Origin: Streptomyces sp. NBC_01471 | GTDB taxonomy: Bacteria > Actinomycetota > Actinomycetes > Streptomycetales > Streptomycetaceae | Reading direction: 5' to 3' | Assembly: GCF_041438865.1 (NCBI RefSeq) | Contig: NZ_CP109450.1 | Coordinates: 2,397,001-2,461,000, forward strand | DNA: 64,000 bases | The notes under the pieces: model-generated | Databases searched by the model: none | What the model saw: the letters and a program-made list of their open reading frames with translations, nothing else | Told to the model about the DNA's origin: nothing | Position numbers and translations under genes: made by a program | Shown: one piece after another, positions 51,564 to 60,317 of the stretch | Layout: every line of letters begins with the position of its first letter | Numbering within the stretch: position 1 is the stretch's first letter

Positions 51564-51914
51564 TCAGACATGAGCCCCGTCGCCGCCGTCCCACCGCGCC
51601 CGCCGCATGTCGAGGCGCGGCAGATGGCCGTCCGCCTCGCGTGCGGCCCGGGAGGCGTCCCGCAGCGGGGTGGACTCCGCCCGGTAGTGCTCCAGGGCCC
51701 GCAGCTCGTGGCCCGCGAGCAGCGCACCGTCCGAGCGCACCACACGCCACCACGGGGCGGCGCTGCCGTAGAGGGTCATCACCCGGCCCACCTGGCGCGG
51801 GCCGCCCTCTCCCAGCCATTCGGCGATGTCCCCGTACGTCATGACGCGGCCGGGCGGGATCAGCTCCGCGACGTCCAGCACCCGTTCCGCGTACTCCGGC
51901 AGCTCAGCACTCAC
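51564..51914 (-). CDS. Alkyltransferase-like (ATL) DNA-binding protein
   Basis: 116 residues from GTG 51914 (ATG 51923 would add three). It is the DNA-binding domain of O6-methylguanine methyltransferases: VLDVAELIPPGRVMTYGDIAEWLG, PRQVGRVM. The active-site PCHR of the enzyme is replaced by PWWRVVRSDG, so the acceptor cysteine is missing and Trp stands in its place. ATL proteins flag bulky O6-alkylguanines to nucleotide-excision repair. It lies 180 bases upstream of adnA on the same strand, fitting a repair neighbourhood. Confidence 0.88.
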   Translation of the reverse strand: MSAELPEYAERVLDVAELIPPGRVMTYGDIAEWLGEGGPRQVGRVMTLYGSAAPWWRVVRSDGALLAGHELRALEHYRAESTPLRDASRAAREADGHLPRLDMRRARWDGGDGAHV

Positions 51915-52105
51915 CCGGCCCATCCTGCACCACAGCGCCGACATCGCGCCGGGCTCGCCGCAGACCGGGCGATTTTCCGCAAAGGGGCCCTGATGCCCGC
52001 CGGCGCCGCCCGGACATGCCACCATCGTCCGGGCGGTGGCCGGGCTTCCCGCGAGCAGCGCCCGGCCGCTGGGCCCGCGGGCCCAGCACCCCGAGGTGGA
52101 GCGCA

Positions 52106-55024
52106 GTGATACGAGACCAGAAGGAACCGACGGAGGGGCCAGGCGTGCAGGAGCCACCGGAGGCGGCGGACGCCCCCGACTCCGAAACCCCTCCGGGCGA
52201 ACCGGAGACGGGTCCGGGCCCGGGCGACGGCCCGGCGTCGGGCGACGGGCCGGGGAAAGGGCCGGACGTGCCGGGGGCGGGCTCCGGTCCGGCCGACGGC
52301 ACGGAGTCCGGGACCGGATCACACCCGGGGACCGGATCAGGTCCGGAGCCCGGACCGGCCGCCGGCACCGGATCGCACCCGGAACCACAATCACGCCCCG
52401 GCACCGGATCGCACCCCGGTCCGGACGCGCACCCCGAGTTCAGCGGGGCCACCGCCATCGACCGGGTCTCCGGGGACGAGCCGCTGCTCGCCGCCCGGGT
52501 GCACCGCCCGTCGGACCTGCTGCGCCTGCTCACCGGCATCCTGGCCATCGCGCTGGTCCTCGCCATCGCGGCGTTCGCCCACGGCACGACCTCGGGTCTC
52601 GCCGAGGACATCCACAACGGCACCGTCCAGACACCCGACCTGCTCCTCAAGCTCGCCGGGCTCTTCTCGTCCATCGCCATACTGATCCTGCCGGTCGCCT
52701 TCGCGATCGAACGGCTGGTCAAACGGGACGGTCTGCGGATCGCGGACGGCGTGCTGGCCGCCGTACTCGCCCACGGCGCGGCGCTCGCCACCGACCTCTG
52801 GGTCGCCAAGGCCGCACCCAAGTCGATCACGGAGGCGCTCACCCAGTCCCTCACCAACGGCACGCTCACCGACCCCGTGCACGGCTATCTCGCCCCCGTC
52901 ATCGCCTATATGACGGCCGTCGGCATGGCCCGCAGGCCGCGCTGGCGGGTGGCGCTCTGGGTGGTGCTGCTCGTCAACTCCTTCGCCGTGCTGGTCGGCC
53001 GGCAGACCACGCCCTTCTCGATCATCGTGACGATCCTGCTGGGCTGGACCGTCGCCTACGGCACCCTGTACGCGGTCGGCTCACCCAACGTCCGCCCCAC
53101 CGGCCGCCAGCTGCTCGCCGGGCTGCGGCACGTCGGCTTCAACCCGGTCAGCGCGATGCGTGCCGAGGACATCCCCGACTCCGCCGAACAGGGCGACCGG
53201 GGCCGCCGCTACTTCGTCACGCTGGAGGACGGCGGACCGCTCGACGTCACCGTCGTCGACCGGGAGCAACAGGCGCAGGGCTTCTTCTACCGGGTGTGGC
53301 GCCGCCTCACCCTGCGGTCGATCTCCACCGGCCGCTCCATCCAGTCACTGCGGCAGGCCCTGGAGCAGGAGGCACTCCTCGCGTACGCGGCCATCGCCGC
53401 CGGGGCGAACGCGCCGAAGCTGATCGCCACGTCCGAGCTGGGCCCCGACGCGGTGATGCTCGTGTACGAGCACACCGGGGGCCGCTCCCTCGACTCGCTG
53501 CCCGACGAGGAGATCACCGACGAGCTGATGCGGAACGCCTGGCGGCAGATGCAGGCGCTGCAGTCCCGCCGTATCGCGCACCGCAGACTGGTCGGCGACG
53601 CGATCCTGGTGGACCGGTCGGGCCGGGTGATCCTCACCGATCTGCGCGGCGGCGAGATCGCGGCGAGCGACATCGTGCTGCGCATGGACATCGCGCAGCT
53701 GCTCACCACGCTGGGGCTGCGGGCCGGGGCGGAGCGCTCGGTCGCCTCCGCCGTGGCGGTCATCGGTCCCGACAAGGTGGCCGACAGCCTGCCGCTGCTC
53801 CAGCCGCTGGCGCTGAGCCGGTCGACCCGGGCGACCCTGCGCCAGCTGGCACGGGAGCGGGCGCAGCGCGAGCGCGAAGCCGTGATCGAGGCATCGGAGG
53901 CGGCGAAGCGGGCGAAGGCCGGGGCCGACGCGGCACCGGACGACAGCCGCAAGAGCGCCCGTGCCGAGAAGAAGGCCGAGAAGGAGGCCATCGACGACGC
54001 GCTGGACGGGGCCCGGGAAGAGGATCTGCTCTCGCAGATCCGCCACCAGGTGCTGCTGATCCGCCCGCAGGCGCACGCCGAACCGGTACGGCTGGAGCGC
54101 GTCAAGCTCCGCACCCTGTTCACCGTCATCGCCGGGTCCGTCGCCGCGTACTTCCTGCTCTCGCAGCTGGCGAACATCCCGTACCACCAGCTGATCACCA
54201 CCACGCGCTGGGGCTGGGTCGCCCTGGCAGTGCTGTTCTCCGCGGTGAGTTATGTGGCGGCGGCGATGAGCCTGCTCGGCTTCGTGCCCGAGAAGGTGCC
54301 GTTCCTGCGGGCCGTGTCGGCGCAGGTCGCCGGGTCCTTCGTGAAGCTGGTGGCGCCCGCCGCGGTCGGCGGGGTGGCGCTCAACACCCGTTTCCTGCAA
54401 CGCGCGGGCGTGCGCCCCGGGCTCGCGGTGGCCAGTGTCGGGGCTTCGCAGCTCTTCGGGCTCGCCAGCCACATCCTGCTGCTGATGGTCTTCGGCTATG
54501 TGACGGGTACCGAGCAGACCCCGTCACTGACCCCCTCCCGCACGGTGATCGCCGGCCTGCTGACGGCCGCGGTGCTCGCGCTGGTGGTGACGGCGGTGCC
54601 GATCCTGCGGAAGTTCGTCGTCACGCGGGTGCGTTCGCTGTTCGCCGGGGTGGTGCCACGCATGCTCGACGTGCTCCAGCAGCCCCGCAAGCTGCTCACC
54701 GGGATCGGCGGGATGCTGCTGCTGACCGGCACGTTCGTGATGTGTCTCGATGCCTCGATCCGGGCCTTCGGCGGCGGCTCGACCATAAGTTACGCGAGCA
54801 TCGCCGTGGTCTTCCTGACCGCGAACGCGGTGGGGTCCGCCGTACCGACCCCCGGCGGGGTGGGGGCAGTCGAGACGGCGCTGACCGGTGCGCTGATCAT
54901 CGCCCGCGTCGACCCGGGCACCGCCGCCGCCGCCGTGCTGCTCTTCCGGCTGCTGACGTTCTGGCTTCCGGTGCTGCCCGGCTGGCTGTGCTTCAACTAT
55001 CTGACGCGCAGGGGAGCCCTCTAG
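52106..55024 (+). CDS. Large membrane protein: pseudokinase-like domain plus flippase-like (UPF0104/LPG synthase TM) domain
   Basis: 972 residues from GTG 52106 (GAGGTGGAG just upstream). Residues 1-115 are low-complexity Gly/Pro/Ser/Asp with GTGSHPG-like repeats. Six or so membrane segments follow to about 320. Residues 355-580 resemble a kinase fold (VMLVYEHTGGRSLDSLPDEE; IAHRRLVGDAILVD; VILTDLRGG) but lack the VAIK lysine and the catalytic HRD/Asn set. A charged coiled stretch (KKAEKEAIDDAL) leads to a C-terminal flippase-like domain with six or more membrane segments and the family motif PTPGGVGAVETAL. Its likely role is in lipid or glycan transfer at the membrane; the kinase-like part is probably regulatory. 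Confidence 0.82.
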   Translation: MIRDQKEPTEGPGVQEPPEAADAPDSETPPGEPETGPGPGDGPASGDGPGKGPDVPGAGSGPADGTESGTGSHPGTGSGPEPGPAAGTGSHPEPQSRPGTGSHPGPDAHPEFSGATAIDRVSGDEPLLAARVHRPSDLLRLLTGILAIALVLAIAAFAHGTTSGLAEDIHNGTVQTPDLLLKLAGLFSSIAILILPVAFAIERLVKRDGLRIADGVLAAVLAHGAALATDLWVAKAAPKSITEALTQSLTNGTLTDPVHGYLAPVIAYMTAVGMARRPRWRVALWVVLLVNSFAVLVGRQTTPFSIIVTILLGWTVAYGTLYAVGSPNVRPTGRQLLAGLRHVGFNPVSAMRAEDIPDSAEQGDRGRRYFVTLEDGGPLDVTVVDREQQAQGFFYRVWRRLTLRSISTGRSIQSLRQALEQEALLAYAAIAAGANAPKLIATSELGPDAVMLVYEHTGGRSLDSLPDEEITDELMRNAWRQMQALQSRRIAHRRLVGDAILVDRSGRVILTDLRGGEIAASDIVLRMDIAQLLTTLGLRAGAERSVASAVAVIGPDKVADSLPLLQPLALSRSTRATLRQLARERAQREREAVIEASEAAKRAKAGADAAPDDSRKSARAEKKAEKEAIDDALDGAREEDLLSQIRHQVLLIRPQAHAEPVRLERVKLRTLFTVIAGSVAAYFLLSQLANIPYHQLITTTRWGWVALAVLFSAVSYVAAAMSLLGFVPEKVPFLRAVSAQVAGSFVKLVAPAAVGGVALNTRFLQRAGVRPGLAVASVGASQLFGLASHILLLMVFGYVTGTEQTPSLTPSRTVIAGLLTAAVLALVVTAVPILRKFVVTRVRSLFAGVVPRMLDVLQQPRKLLTGIGGMLLLTGTFVMCLDASIRAFGGGSTISYASIAVVFLTANAVGSAVPTPGGVGAVETALTGALIIARVDPGTAAAAVLLFRLLTFWLPVLPGWLCFNYLTRRGAL

Positions 55025-55051
55025 GCCCTGTCCGGTCGGCCGGACAGGGCC
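55024..55051 (+). terminator. Terminator overlapping the stop of the large membrane-protein gene
   Basis: A perfect 12-base stem (GGCCCTGTCCGG at 55024-55035 with 55040-55051) and a TCGG loop; it begins at the last base of the TAG stop codon. Confidence 0.85.
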
Positions 55052-55096
55052 GGGTCGGGCGGCCGCCGGGGTCGCTGGGGCGTTGTCCCGCGCCGC

Positions 55097-55159
55097 CGTT
55101 CAGGCGCCCGGCGCTGTCGTTCAGGCGCCCTGCGCCGCCGTTCAGGCGCCCTGCGCCGT
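55097..55159. repeat. Three tandem 21-base repeats over the 3' end of the 55142 gene
   Basis: Units begin at 55097, 55118 and 55139, each reading CGTTCAGGCGCCC plus GCGC variants. On the minus strand each unit carries a TGA in the same frame; the last unit provides the stop of the gene ending at 55142. Confidence 0.8.
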
Positions 55160-55645
55160 CCGGGCCCGGGTCCGCTCCAGAGTCCGCAGGATCAGCCACT
55201 GGTCACCCCATGCCATCGCCGTGCCCAGTACGGCCATCACCACACCGATCACCACGCTGCCGACGGCCGCCCCCACGGCGAACCCGGCGAGCCCCAGCGC
55301 TCCGCGGACCGCGAACCGCAGCGCGACCAGGCCGACGGCCAGCAGCCGGGTGCGCTTGTTCTTCCAGAGCGCCCGCATGAAGCGCATCCGGGTCCGCAGG
55401 ACCGTGAGCGAGAGCGTCAGGTTCACCGCGGCGACCACCGGGATCAGCCAGTACGCGGCCGGGTAGGCCCGGGCGATGTCGAAGACGCCCGCGAAGGTGC
55501 CGACGATCGGGAAGTACCAGTTGGGCAGCGGCCTGATCTCCACGGGCGCCGGTGCGGTGCCATGTGCGGTCTTGTCCTGCCCGGTGCTCGGTACCGTGCT
55601 CCGTGCGGCGATCTGCTCCGTGCTCACTGCGCCCACTGCGGTCAT
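55142..55645 (-). CDS. Small membrane protein of unknown function
   Basis: 167 residues from ATG 55645, with GGGGGAG upstream. The N-terminal 45 residues are polar; two or three membrane segments follow (IVGTFAGVFDIARAYPAAYWLIPVVAAVNLTL; ALGLAGFAVGAAVGSVVIGVVMAVLGTAM), with a basic loop between (RTRMRFMRALWKNKRTR) and the tail LERTRARTAQGA. No family is recognised with confidence. It ends inside a tandem repeat. Confidence 0.75.
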   Translation of the reverse strand: MTAVGAVSTEQIAARSTVPSTGQDKTAHGTAPAPVEIRPLPNWYFPIVGTFAGVFDIARAYPAAYWLIPVVAAVNLTLSLTVLRTRMRFMRALWKNKRTRLLAVGLVALRFAVRGALGLAGFAVGAAVGSVVIGVVMAVLGTAMAWGDQWLILRTLERTRARTAQGA

Positions 55646-55839
55646 TTCCGGCTCCCCCTGAGGCTTCGTTTCCGACAGGGGAAGCTTCCCGCGCCGGGCA
55701 CCTCGGGCGGCAGAGTGAACCGTCCGCACTCCGGCAGGACAAAAGTCCCGGCCCGCACCCGTCGCCACGTCCCAACCGCTGCCCGCCCGGAGCCGTTTGC
55801 CACTCGCCCACCCCGGCCCGGCTCCGGAGAAGGGCCTGC

Positions 55840-56964
55840 TCAGCGGGCGGTGACCACCAGGATCGCCGCGTCGTCGTGGAGCCGACCGCCGACGTAATCG
55901 TGCAGGTCCTCCTCGATCTCCCGCACCAGGGCGGCCGGTTCAAGACCGGTCCAGTTCTCCAGCCGCCGGGCCAGCGGGTAGAAGACCCCCCGGCTGTCCC
56001 GGGCCTCCGTGACCCCGTCCGTGAACAGCAGCAGCCGGGCCCCGTAGGGCAGTCGCGTCTCCACGACGGCGCGTGCCCGTTCCTCCTCGGGGACCAGGAA
56101 CCCCAGCCCCAGCGGGAGTCCGGCCTCTCCCAGGCCGATCTGCCGCGCACCGGACCCGCGGATGGCGAACGGCTCCAGATGGCCGCAGTTCACCAGCCGC
56201 ATCCGCTGCCGGTCCGGCCCGAACTCCACCAGGAGCGCGGTGACATGACGCGGCTGCTGGCCGATGGTCTCGGCGTACTCGTTGTAGCGGTCCAGTATGT
56301 TCTCCATGCGCCGGGTCAGGTCCGAGAGGCCCGCTTCCTCGTACCCCGCCACCCGGAAGGCGCTGAGTACGGCCGCGCCCGCGTTGATGGCGTCGAGTCC
56401 CTTGCCGCGCACGTCGGCGACGAGCACCCGGGTCCCGAAGGGCGACTCGATCAGCTCGTACAGATCGCCGCCCACCCGCGCGTACTCGTCCGCGGCGAGG
56501 TAGACCCCGTACGCCTCGAAGTCCCTGGTGCGCAGCGGGAACGGCCGCAGCAGCGCGCGCTGAACCGCCTCCGCGGCGCCGCGGGTCTGCTCCAGGAGGG
56601 ACTGCCGCTGGGAGCCGAGCCGCGCGATGAGCAGCGCGAGCATGCCGACCGTCCAGGTCGCGCCGAGCACGACCGCCATCTGGCCGGGATCGCGCTCGTG
56701 CGGCGCGAAGAGCGGGTACGAGACGGCGATGCAGATACCGGCGAGGGTGGCCAGCGCGGCGGTGGTCAGGACGCTCAGCACGAGGGCGCCGACGAGCGGG
56801 ACCAGACTCGCGAACAGCACCACCCGCAGGTCTCCGGGGGTGACGGACTCCACGGCCATGATCACGGCCAGCACGACGAGCAGGAACGCGAGGAACACGG
56901 TGCGCTGCCTTCGCGTCGTCTTCCGCTCCACGAGCACACGCGAGAGGCTGCGGGCGAGCGGCAT
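55840..56964 (-). CDS. Membrane-bound PP2C/SpoIIE-type protein phosphatase
   Basis: 374 residues. Three or four membrane segments lie in the first 115 residues (VFLAFLLVVLAVIMAV; LVGALVLSVLTTAAL). The SpoIIE phosphatase domain fills the rest with its metal-binding motifs: RVGGDLYEL, VADVRGKGLDA, LLFTDGVTEARD and LHDDAAILVV. Such proteins dephosphorylate anti-sigma-factor antagonists in the partner-switching pathways common in streptomycetes. There is no anti-sigma gene beside it. Confidence 0.92.
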   Translation of the reverse strand: MPLARSLSRVLVERKTTRRQRTVFLAFLLVVLAVIMAVESVTPGDLRVVLFASLVPLVGALVLSVLTTAALATLAGICIAVSYPLFAPHERDPGQMAVVLGATWTVGMLALLIARLGSQRQSLLEQTRGAAEAVQRALLRPFPLRTRDFEAYGVYLAADEYARVGGDLYELIESPFGTRVLVADVRGKGLDAINAGAAVLSAFRVAGYEEAGLSDLTRRMENILDRYNEYAETIGQQPRHVTALLVEFGPDRQRMRLVNCGHLEPFAIRGSGARQIGLGEAGLPLGLGFLVPEEERARAVVETRLPYGARLLLFTDGVTEARDSRGVFYPLARRLENWTGLEPAALVREIEEDLHDYVGGRLHDDAAILVVTAR

Positions 56965-57071
56965 GGAGAGATCCCATCTGGCGGATATGCGGCTTTTGTC
57001 GTACCTCTCCTCTCACAGTAGCGCCGACCGCACGGCGGCACAGCGACACGGGCGGCACCGCGGCAGACCGT

Positions 57072-57102
57072 CAGAGCGGCAGAGCGGCAGAGCGGCAGAG
57101 CG
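57072..57102. repeat. Four tandem CAGAGCGG octamers
   Basis: Three exact copies and one partial copy in the intergenic region between the phosphatase start (56964) and the moeZ terminator. Confidence 0.75.
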
Positions 57103-57141
57103 CCGGACCGGCCACCGCCACGCTCTCGCGGAGCGCACGCG

Positions 57142-57180
57142 GAAGGGGCGGCCCGCACATCCCGTGCGGGCCGCCCCTTC
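57142..57180 (-). terminator. Terminator of moeZ
   Basis: A perfect 17-base stem (57142-57158 with 57164-57180) and an ATCCC loop, 20 bases beyond the moeZ stop, followed on the minus strand by GCGTGCG and no T run. Confidence 0.88.
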
Positions 57181-57199
57181 TGCTCAGTCGTGCTCCGGT

Positions 57200-58378
57200 C
57201 TAGTACACCGGCTTCTCGGGCTCGATCTGGTTGACCCAGCCGATCACGCCGCCGCCCACGTGGACGGCGTCCGCGAAGCCCGCGGACTTCAGCACGGCCA
57301 GGACCTCGGCCGAGCGGACACCCGTCTTGCAGTGCAGGACGATCTTCTTGTCCTGCGGGAGGTCCGACAGGGCGGTGCCCATGATGAACTCGTTCTTCGG
57401 GATCAGCTTCGCGCCCGGGATCGAGACGATCTCGTACTCGTTCGGCTCGCGGACGTCGATGATCTCGATCTTCTCGTCGGTGTCGATCCACTCCTTGAGC
57501 TGCTTGGGAGTGATCGTCGAACCGGCCGCCGCCTCCTGGGCCTCCTCGGACACGACGCCGCAGAAGGCCTCGTAGTCGATGAGCTCGGTGACGGTGGGGT
57601 TCTCACCGCAGACCGCGCAGTCGGGGTCCTTGCGGACCTTGACCTGGCGGTACTGCATCTCCAGGGCGTCGTAGATCATCAGGCGGCCGACCAGCGGGTC
57701 GCCGATCCCGGCGAGCAGCTTGATCGCCTCGTTGACCTGGATGGAGCCGATCGACGCGCAGAGCACGCCGAGCACGCCGCCCTCGGCGCAGGAGGGGACC
57801 ATGCCGGGGGGCGGCGGCTCCGGGTAGAGGCAGCGGTAGCAGGGACCGTGCTCGGACCAGAAGACCGACGCCTGGCCGTCGAAGCGGTAGATGGAGCCCC
57901 AGACGTACGGCTTGTTGAGCAGCACGCACGCGTCGTTGACCAGGTAGCGGGTGGCGAAGTTGTCCGTGCCGTCCACGATCAGGTCGTACTGGGAGAAGAT
58001 GTCCATCACGTTCTCGGCCTCAAGCCGCTCCTCGTGAAGGATCACGTTCACCAGGGGGTTGATCCCGAGGACCGTGTCCTTGGCCGACTGGGCCTTGGAA
58101 CGGCCGATGTCGGCCTGGCTGTGGATGATCTGGCGCTGCAGGTTCGACTCGTCGACCTCGTCGAACTCCACAATGCCCAGCGTGCCCACACCGGCCGCGG
58201 CCAGGTACATGAGGGCGGGGGAGCCGAGGCCGCCCGCGCCCACGGCGAGCACCTTGGCGTTCTTCAGCCGCTTCTGCCCGTCCATCCCGACATCGGGGAT
58301 GATCAGGTGGCGGGAGTACCTGCGGACCTCGTCGACGGTGAGTTCAGCAGCTGGCTCGACCAGGGGTGGCAGCGACAC
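57200..58378 (-). CDS. moeZ: MoeZ/MoeB-type adenylyltransferase-sulfurtransferase
   Basis: 392 residues from GTG 58378. The E1-like domain has VLAVGAGGLGSPALMYLAAAG, the ATP-binding NLQRQIIH, LIVDGTDNFATRY and zinc cysteines (CYRC ... CAVCG). The C-terminal rhodanese domain (about 285-392) has the active Cys in VLHCKTGVRSAEV. It activates ubiquitin-like sulfur carriers (MoaD, ThiS, CysO type) and loads sulfur onto them for molybdopterin, thiamine and other pathways. A SigR-type promoter lies 44 bases upstream, in line with a thiol-stress link. Confidence 0.94.
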   Translation of the reverse strand: MSLPPLVEPAAELTVDEVRRYSRHLIIPDVGMDGQKRLKNAKVLAVGAGGLGSPALMYLAAAGVGTLGIVEFDEVDESNLQRQIIHSQADIGRSKAQSAKDTVLGINPLVNVILHEERLEAENVMDIFSQYDLIVDGTDNFATRYLVNDACVLLNKPYVWGSIYRFDGQASVFWSEHGPCYRCLYPEPPPPGMVPSCAEGGVLGVLCASIGSIQVNEAIKLLAGIGDPLVGRLMIYDALEMQYRQVKVRKDPDCAVCGENPTVTELIDYEAFCGVVSEEAQEAAAGSTITPKQLKEWIDTDEKIEIIDVREPNEYEIVSIPGAKLIPKNEFIMGTALSDLPQDKKIVLHCKTGVRSAEVLAVLKSAGFADAVHVGGGVIGWVNQIEPEKPVY

Positions 58379-58421
58379 GGGGACTCCGTTGGTCGGTATC
58401 TACGTACGATGGTTCTTCCGT

Positions 58422-58448
58422 AACACTGCCACGCCCCTTCTCATTCCG
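58422..58448 (-). promoter_or_regulatory. SigR-type promoter of moeZ
   Basis: On the minus strand CGGAAT (58443-58448), exactly 18 bases, then GTT (58422-58424). It overlaps the end of the spherulin-4-like gene and lies 44 bases upstream of the moeZ start. moeB/moeZ is, as I recall, a known SigR target in S. coelicolor. Confidence 0.65.
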
Positions 58449-59217
58449 AGACACCAGGTCCGATCCGCGAGACGATTTCGTCCCAGTAGCCGGGCAGCGC
58501 CTCGAACGGCGCGTGCTCCTCCGGCCTGCCCGCGGTGGAGTCGGATGCGGCGCCATGAGTGCCGTCGGTCCGGTCGGTGAAGAAGATCGTGCCCGCCCCC
58601 TGCCAGCGGGCGATCCGGACGGCCTCCTCCAGGTGTGTGCGCGGGACGCCGTGTACGAAGTGGGCGAACCGCGACGGGTCGTACCCGGCGGTCCACTCCG
58701 CCACCTGCGACCAGCGGTAGTCCGTCCAGGGGCCGCTGAAGGTGACCAACTGGTCGGCGGTCTCGGCGTATCCGGGGTACGGGTGGACGCCGTGTCCGAG
58801 CACCAGATGGCCGCCCGGCCCCGTCACCGACCTGAGGGCACCGGCGATCCGCCGGGTCTCGGGCAGGTCGGGGCGCCCGGCCGGGGCCCGGTCGAGGAAG
58901 AAGCCGTCGGTGCGGTACCAGTCGGTGAACCGGTGGGCCTCCGCGATCAGCTCGCCGAAGGGGCGGGTGCCGTGGGCCATGTCGAGATGGCCGAGCACCC
59001 GCGTCCCCGCGTTCCGCAGCCGGCCCGCCGCCGCCAGGCAGTGCGGGTCGGGCCGGGCGCCGGGGCCGTTGGCGACGTTGAGGACGACCCAGTGCAACGG
59101 CGTTCCCGGCCGGGCCAGTTCGGCCCACTCGACCGGTGCGACCAGCGGGTGCGCGTACCCCGGTACGCCGAATCCCAGCTCGGCCGAGAGGGTCGCGCCC
59201 GGGGTCAGATGCGGCAT
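58441..59217 (-). CDS. Spherulin-4-like glycoside-hydrolase-fold protein
   Basis: 258 residues from ATG 59217, with GGAGG four bases upstream, inside the end of the epimerase gene (13-base overlap). It resembles the spherulation-specific family 4: FGVPGYAHPLVAPVEWAEL, VVLNVANGPG, VLGHLDMAHGTR, GFFLDRAP and FSGPWTDYRW; the repeated Asp/Glu-rich strand ends suggest a TIM-barrel hydrolase related to the PelA-type polysaccharide hydrolases. There is no signal peptide. Context: last gene of a Pel-like polysaccharide locus. Confidence 0.8.
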   Translation of the reverse strand: MPHLTPGATLSAELGFGVPGYAHPLVAPVEWAELARPGTPLHWVVLNVANGPGARPDPHCLAAAGRLRNAGTRVLGHLDMAHGTRPFGELIAEAHRFTDWYRTDGFFLDRAPAGRPDLPETRRIAGALRSVTGPGGHLVLGHGVHPYPGYAETADQLVTFSGPWTDYRWSQVAEWTAGYDPSRFAHFVHGVPRTHLEEAVRIARWQGAGTIFFTDRTDGTHGAASDSTAGRPEEHAPFEALPGYWDEIVSRIGPGVSE

Positions 59218-60167
59218 GCCGCCTCCATCCAGATGTCGGCGAGCGACTCCTCCAGATTGATGCGCGGGCGCCAGCCGAGGCGGTCGCGGGCGGTGCGCAC
59301 GTCCGCCTGCTGCCAGCTGCCGCAGCCGTCCGGATACGGGGAGGGCGCGGCCAGATGGTCCATGACCGGCTCCGAGGGGCGCGGCGCGACCAGTCCCGAG
59401 TGACGGTGCTGGGGTGCGTCCAGCTCGTGGAGCGTGCCGCCGAATCCGGCGACCCTGGCCAGGACGGCGGCGGCGTCACGGAGCTTCACCGCGTGGCCCG
59501 TACCGATGTTGACGATGCCCTGGGCGGCGGAGAGCGACGCCGCGTGGACGGCGCGCGCCACGTCCCGTACATCGACGAAGTCGCGCTGGACACCGAGTCC
59601 GGAGAGCTTCAGCTCCTTGTCCCCGGCCTGCATCGCACGGCGCATCGCCTCGGCGAGCCGGCCCAGCGGGGACCCCGCGGGGGTGCCGGGGCCGACCGGC
59701 GAGAAGACCCGCAGGACGATCGCGTCGAGGCCCGAGTTGAGCACCAGCTCACTGGCGGCCAGTTTGGAGACCCCGTACGGGCCGCCGGGGCGCGGGACCG
59801 CGTCCTCGGCGGTGGATGAGCCGGGCTGGCTCGGTCCGTACTCGGCGGCGCAACCGAGCTGCACCATCCGCGCGTTGCAGGTGCTGCGGCGCAGCGCCTC
59901 GCAGACGGAGGCGACGGCGACGGTGTTGTGCCGGGTCAGATCGCGGGCGCCGCCGCGGGTGGCACCGGCGCAGTTGATGACGACCCCGGGGTGGACGGCG
60001 TCCAGGAAGCGGGTGAGCGCTCCCGGGCTGCCGCTGGCGAGGTCGAAGCGGACGTCGGCGTCGTCACCGCGTCCGAGGGCCGTGAGGTGCACGGCGGGGT
60101 CGGCGAGCAGGCGGTCGGCCACATAGCGGCCGAGATATCCGTTGGCTCCGAGCAGCAGCACCCTCAT
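59205..60167 (-). CDS. NAD-dependent nucleotide-sugar epimerase/dehydratase
   Basis: 320 residues. Rossmann motif VLLLGANGYLGRYVADRLL at the N-terminus, VVINCAGATRGGARDL, a catalytic YGVSK (Tyr and Lys) preceded by a Ser/Thr-rich stretch, and VNIGTGHAVKLRD. It is an extended SDR of the UDP-sugar epimerase type. Beside a PelF-like glycosyltransferase it parallels PelX, a UDP-GlcNAc C4-epimerase of some pel loci; the exact sugar is inferred only. Confidence 0.88.
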   Translation of the reverse strand: MRVLLLGANGYLGRYVADRLLADPAVHLTALGRGDDADVRFDLASGSPGALTRFLDAVHPGVVINCAGATRGGARDLTRHNTVAVASVCEALRRSTCNARMVQLGCAAEYGPSQPGSSTAEDAVPRPGGPYGVSKLAASELVLNSGLDAIVLRVFSPVGPGTPAGSPLGRLAEAMRRAMQAGDKELKLSGLGVQRDFVDVRDVARAVHAASLSAAQGIVNIGTGHAVKLRDAAAVLARVAGFGGTLHELDAPQHRHSGLVAPRPSEPVMDHLAAPSPYPDGCGSWQQADVRTARDRLGWRPRINLEESLADIWMEAACRI

Positions 60168-60317
60168 CGCGCGGCCGCCTCTCGATACCGACGGGACGGT
60201 GCTGGAAGTTCGGGGCTCATTTTTCGTTCTCCTTCTGAGGTGTTACCGGGTGGTCGGCCCGCGGCGTCGGCTCCGCGGGAGTTTCGGGGGCGGTCCGGCG
60301 GGTGGCCGGCCGCCGCT

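Noticed and set aside
52036..55380. Long frame overlapping the large membrane-protein gene in another plus-strand frame
   Set aside because: Arg/Pro/Gly-rich shadow; the other frame encodes recognisable membrane and flippase motifs.
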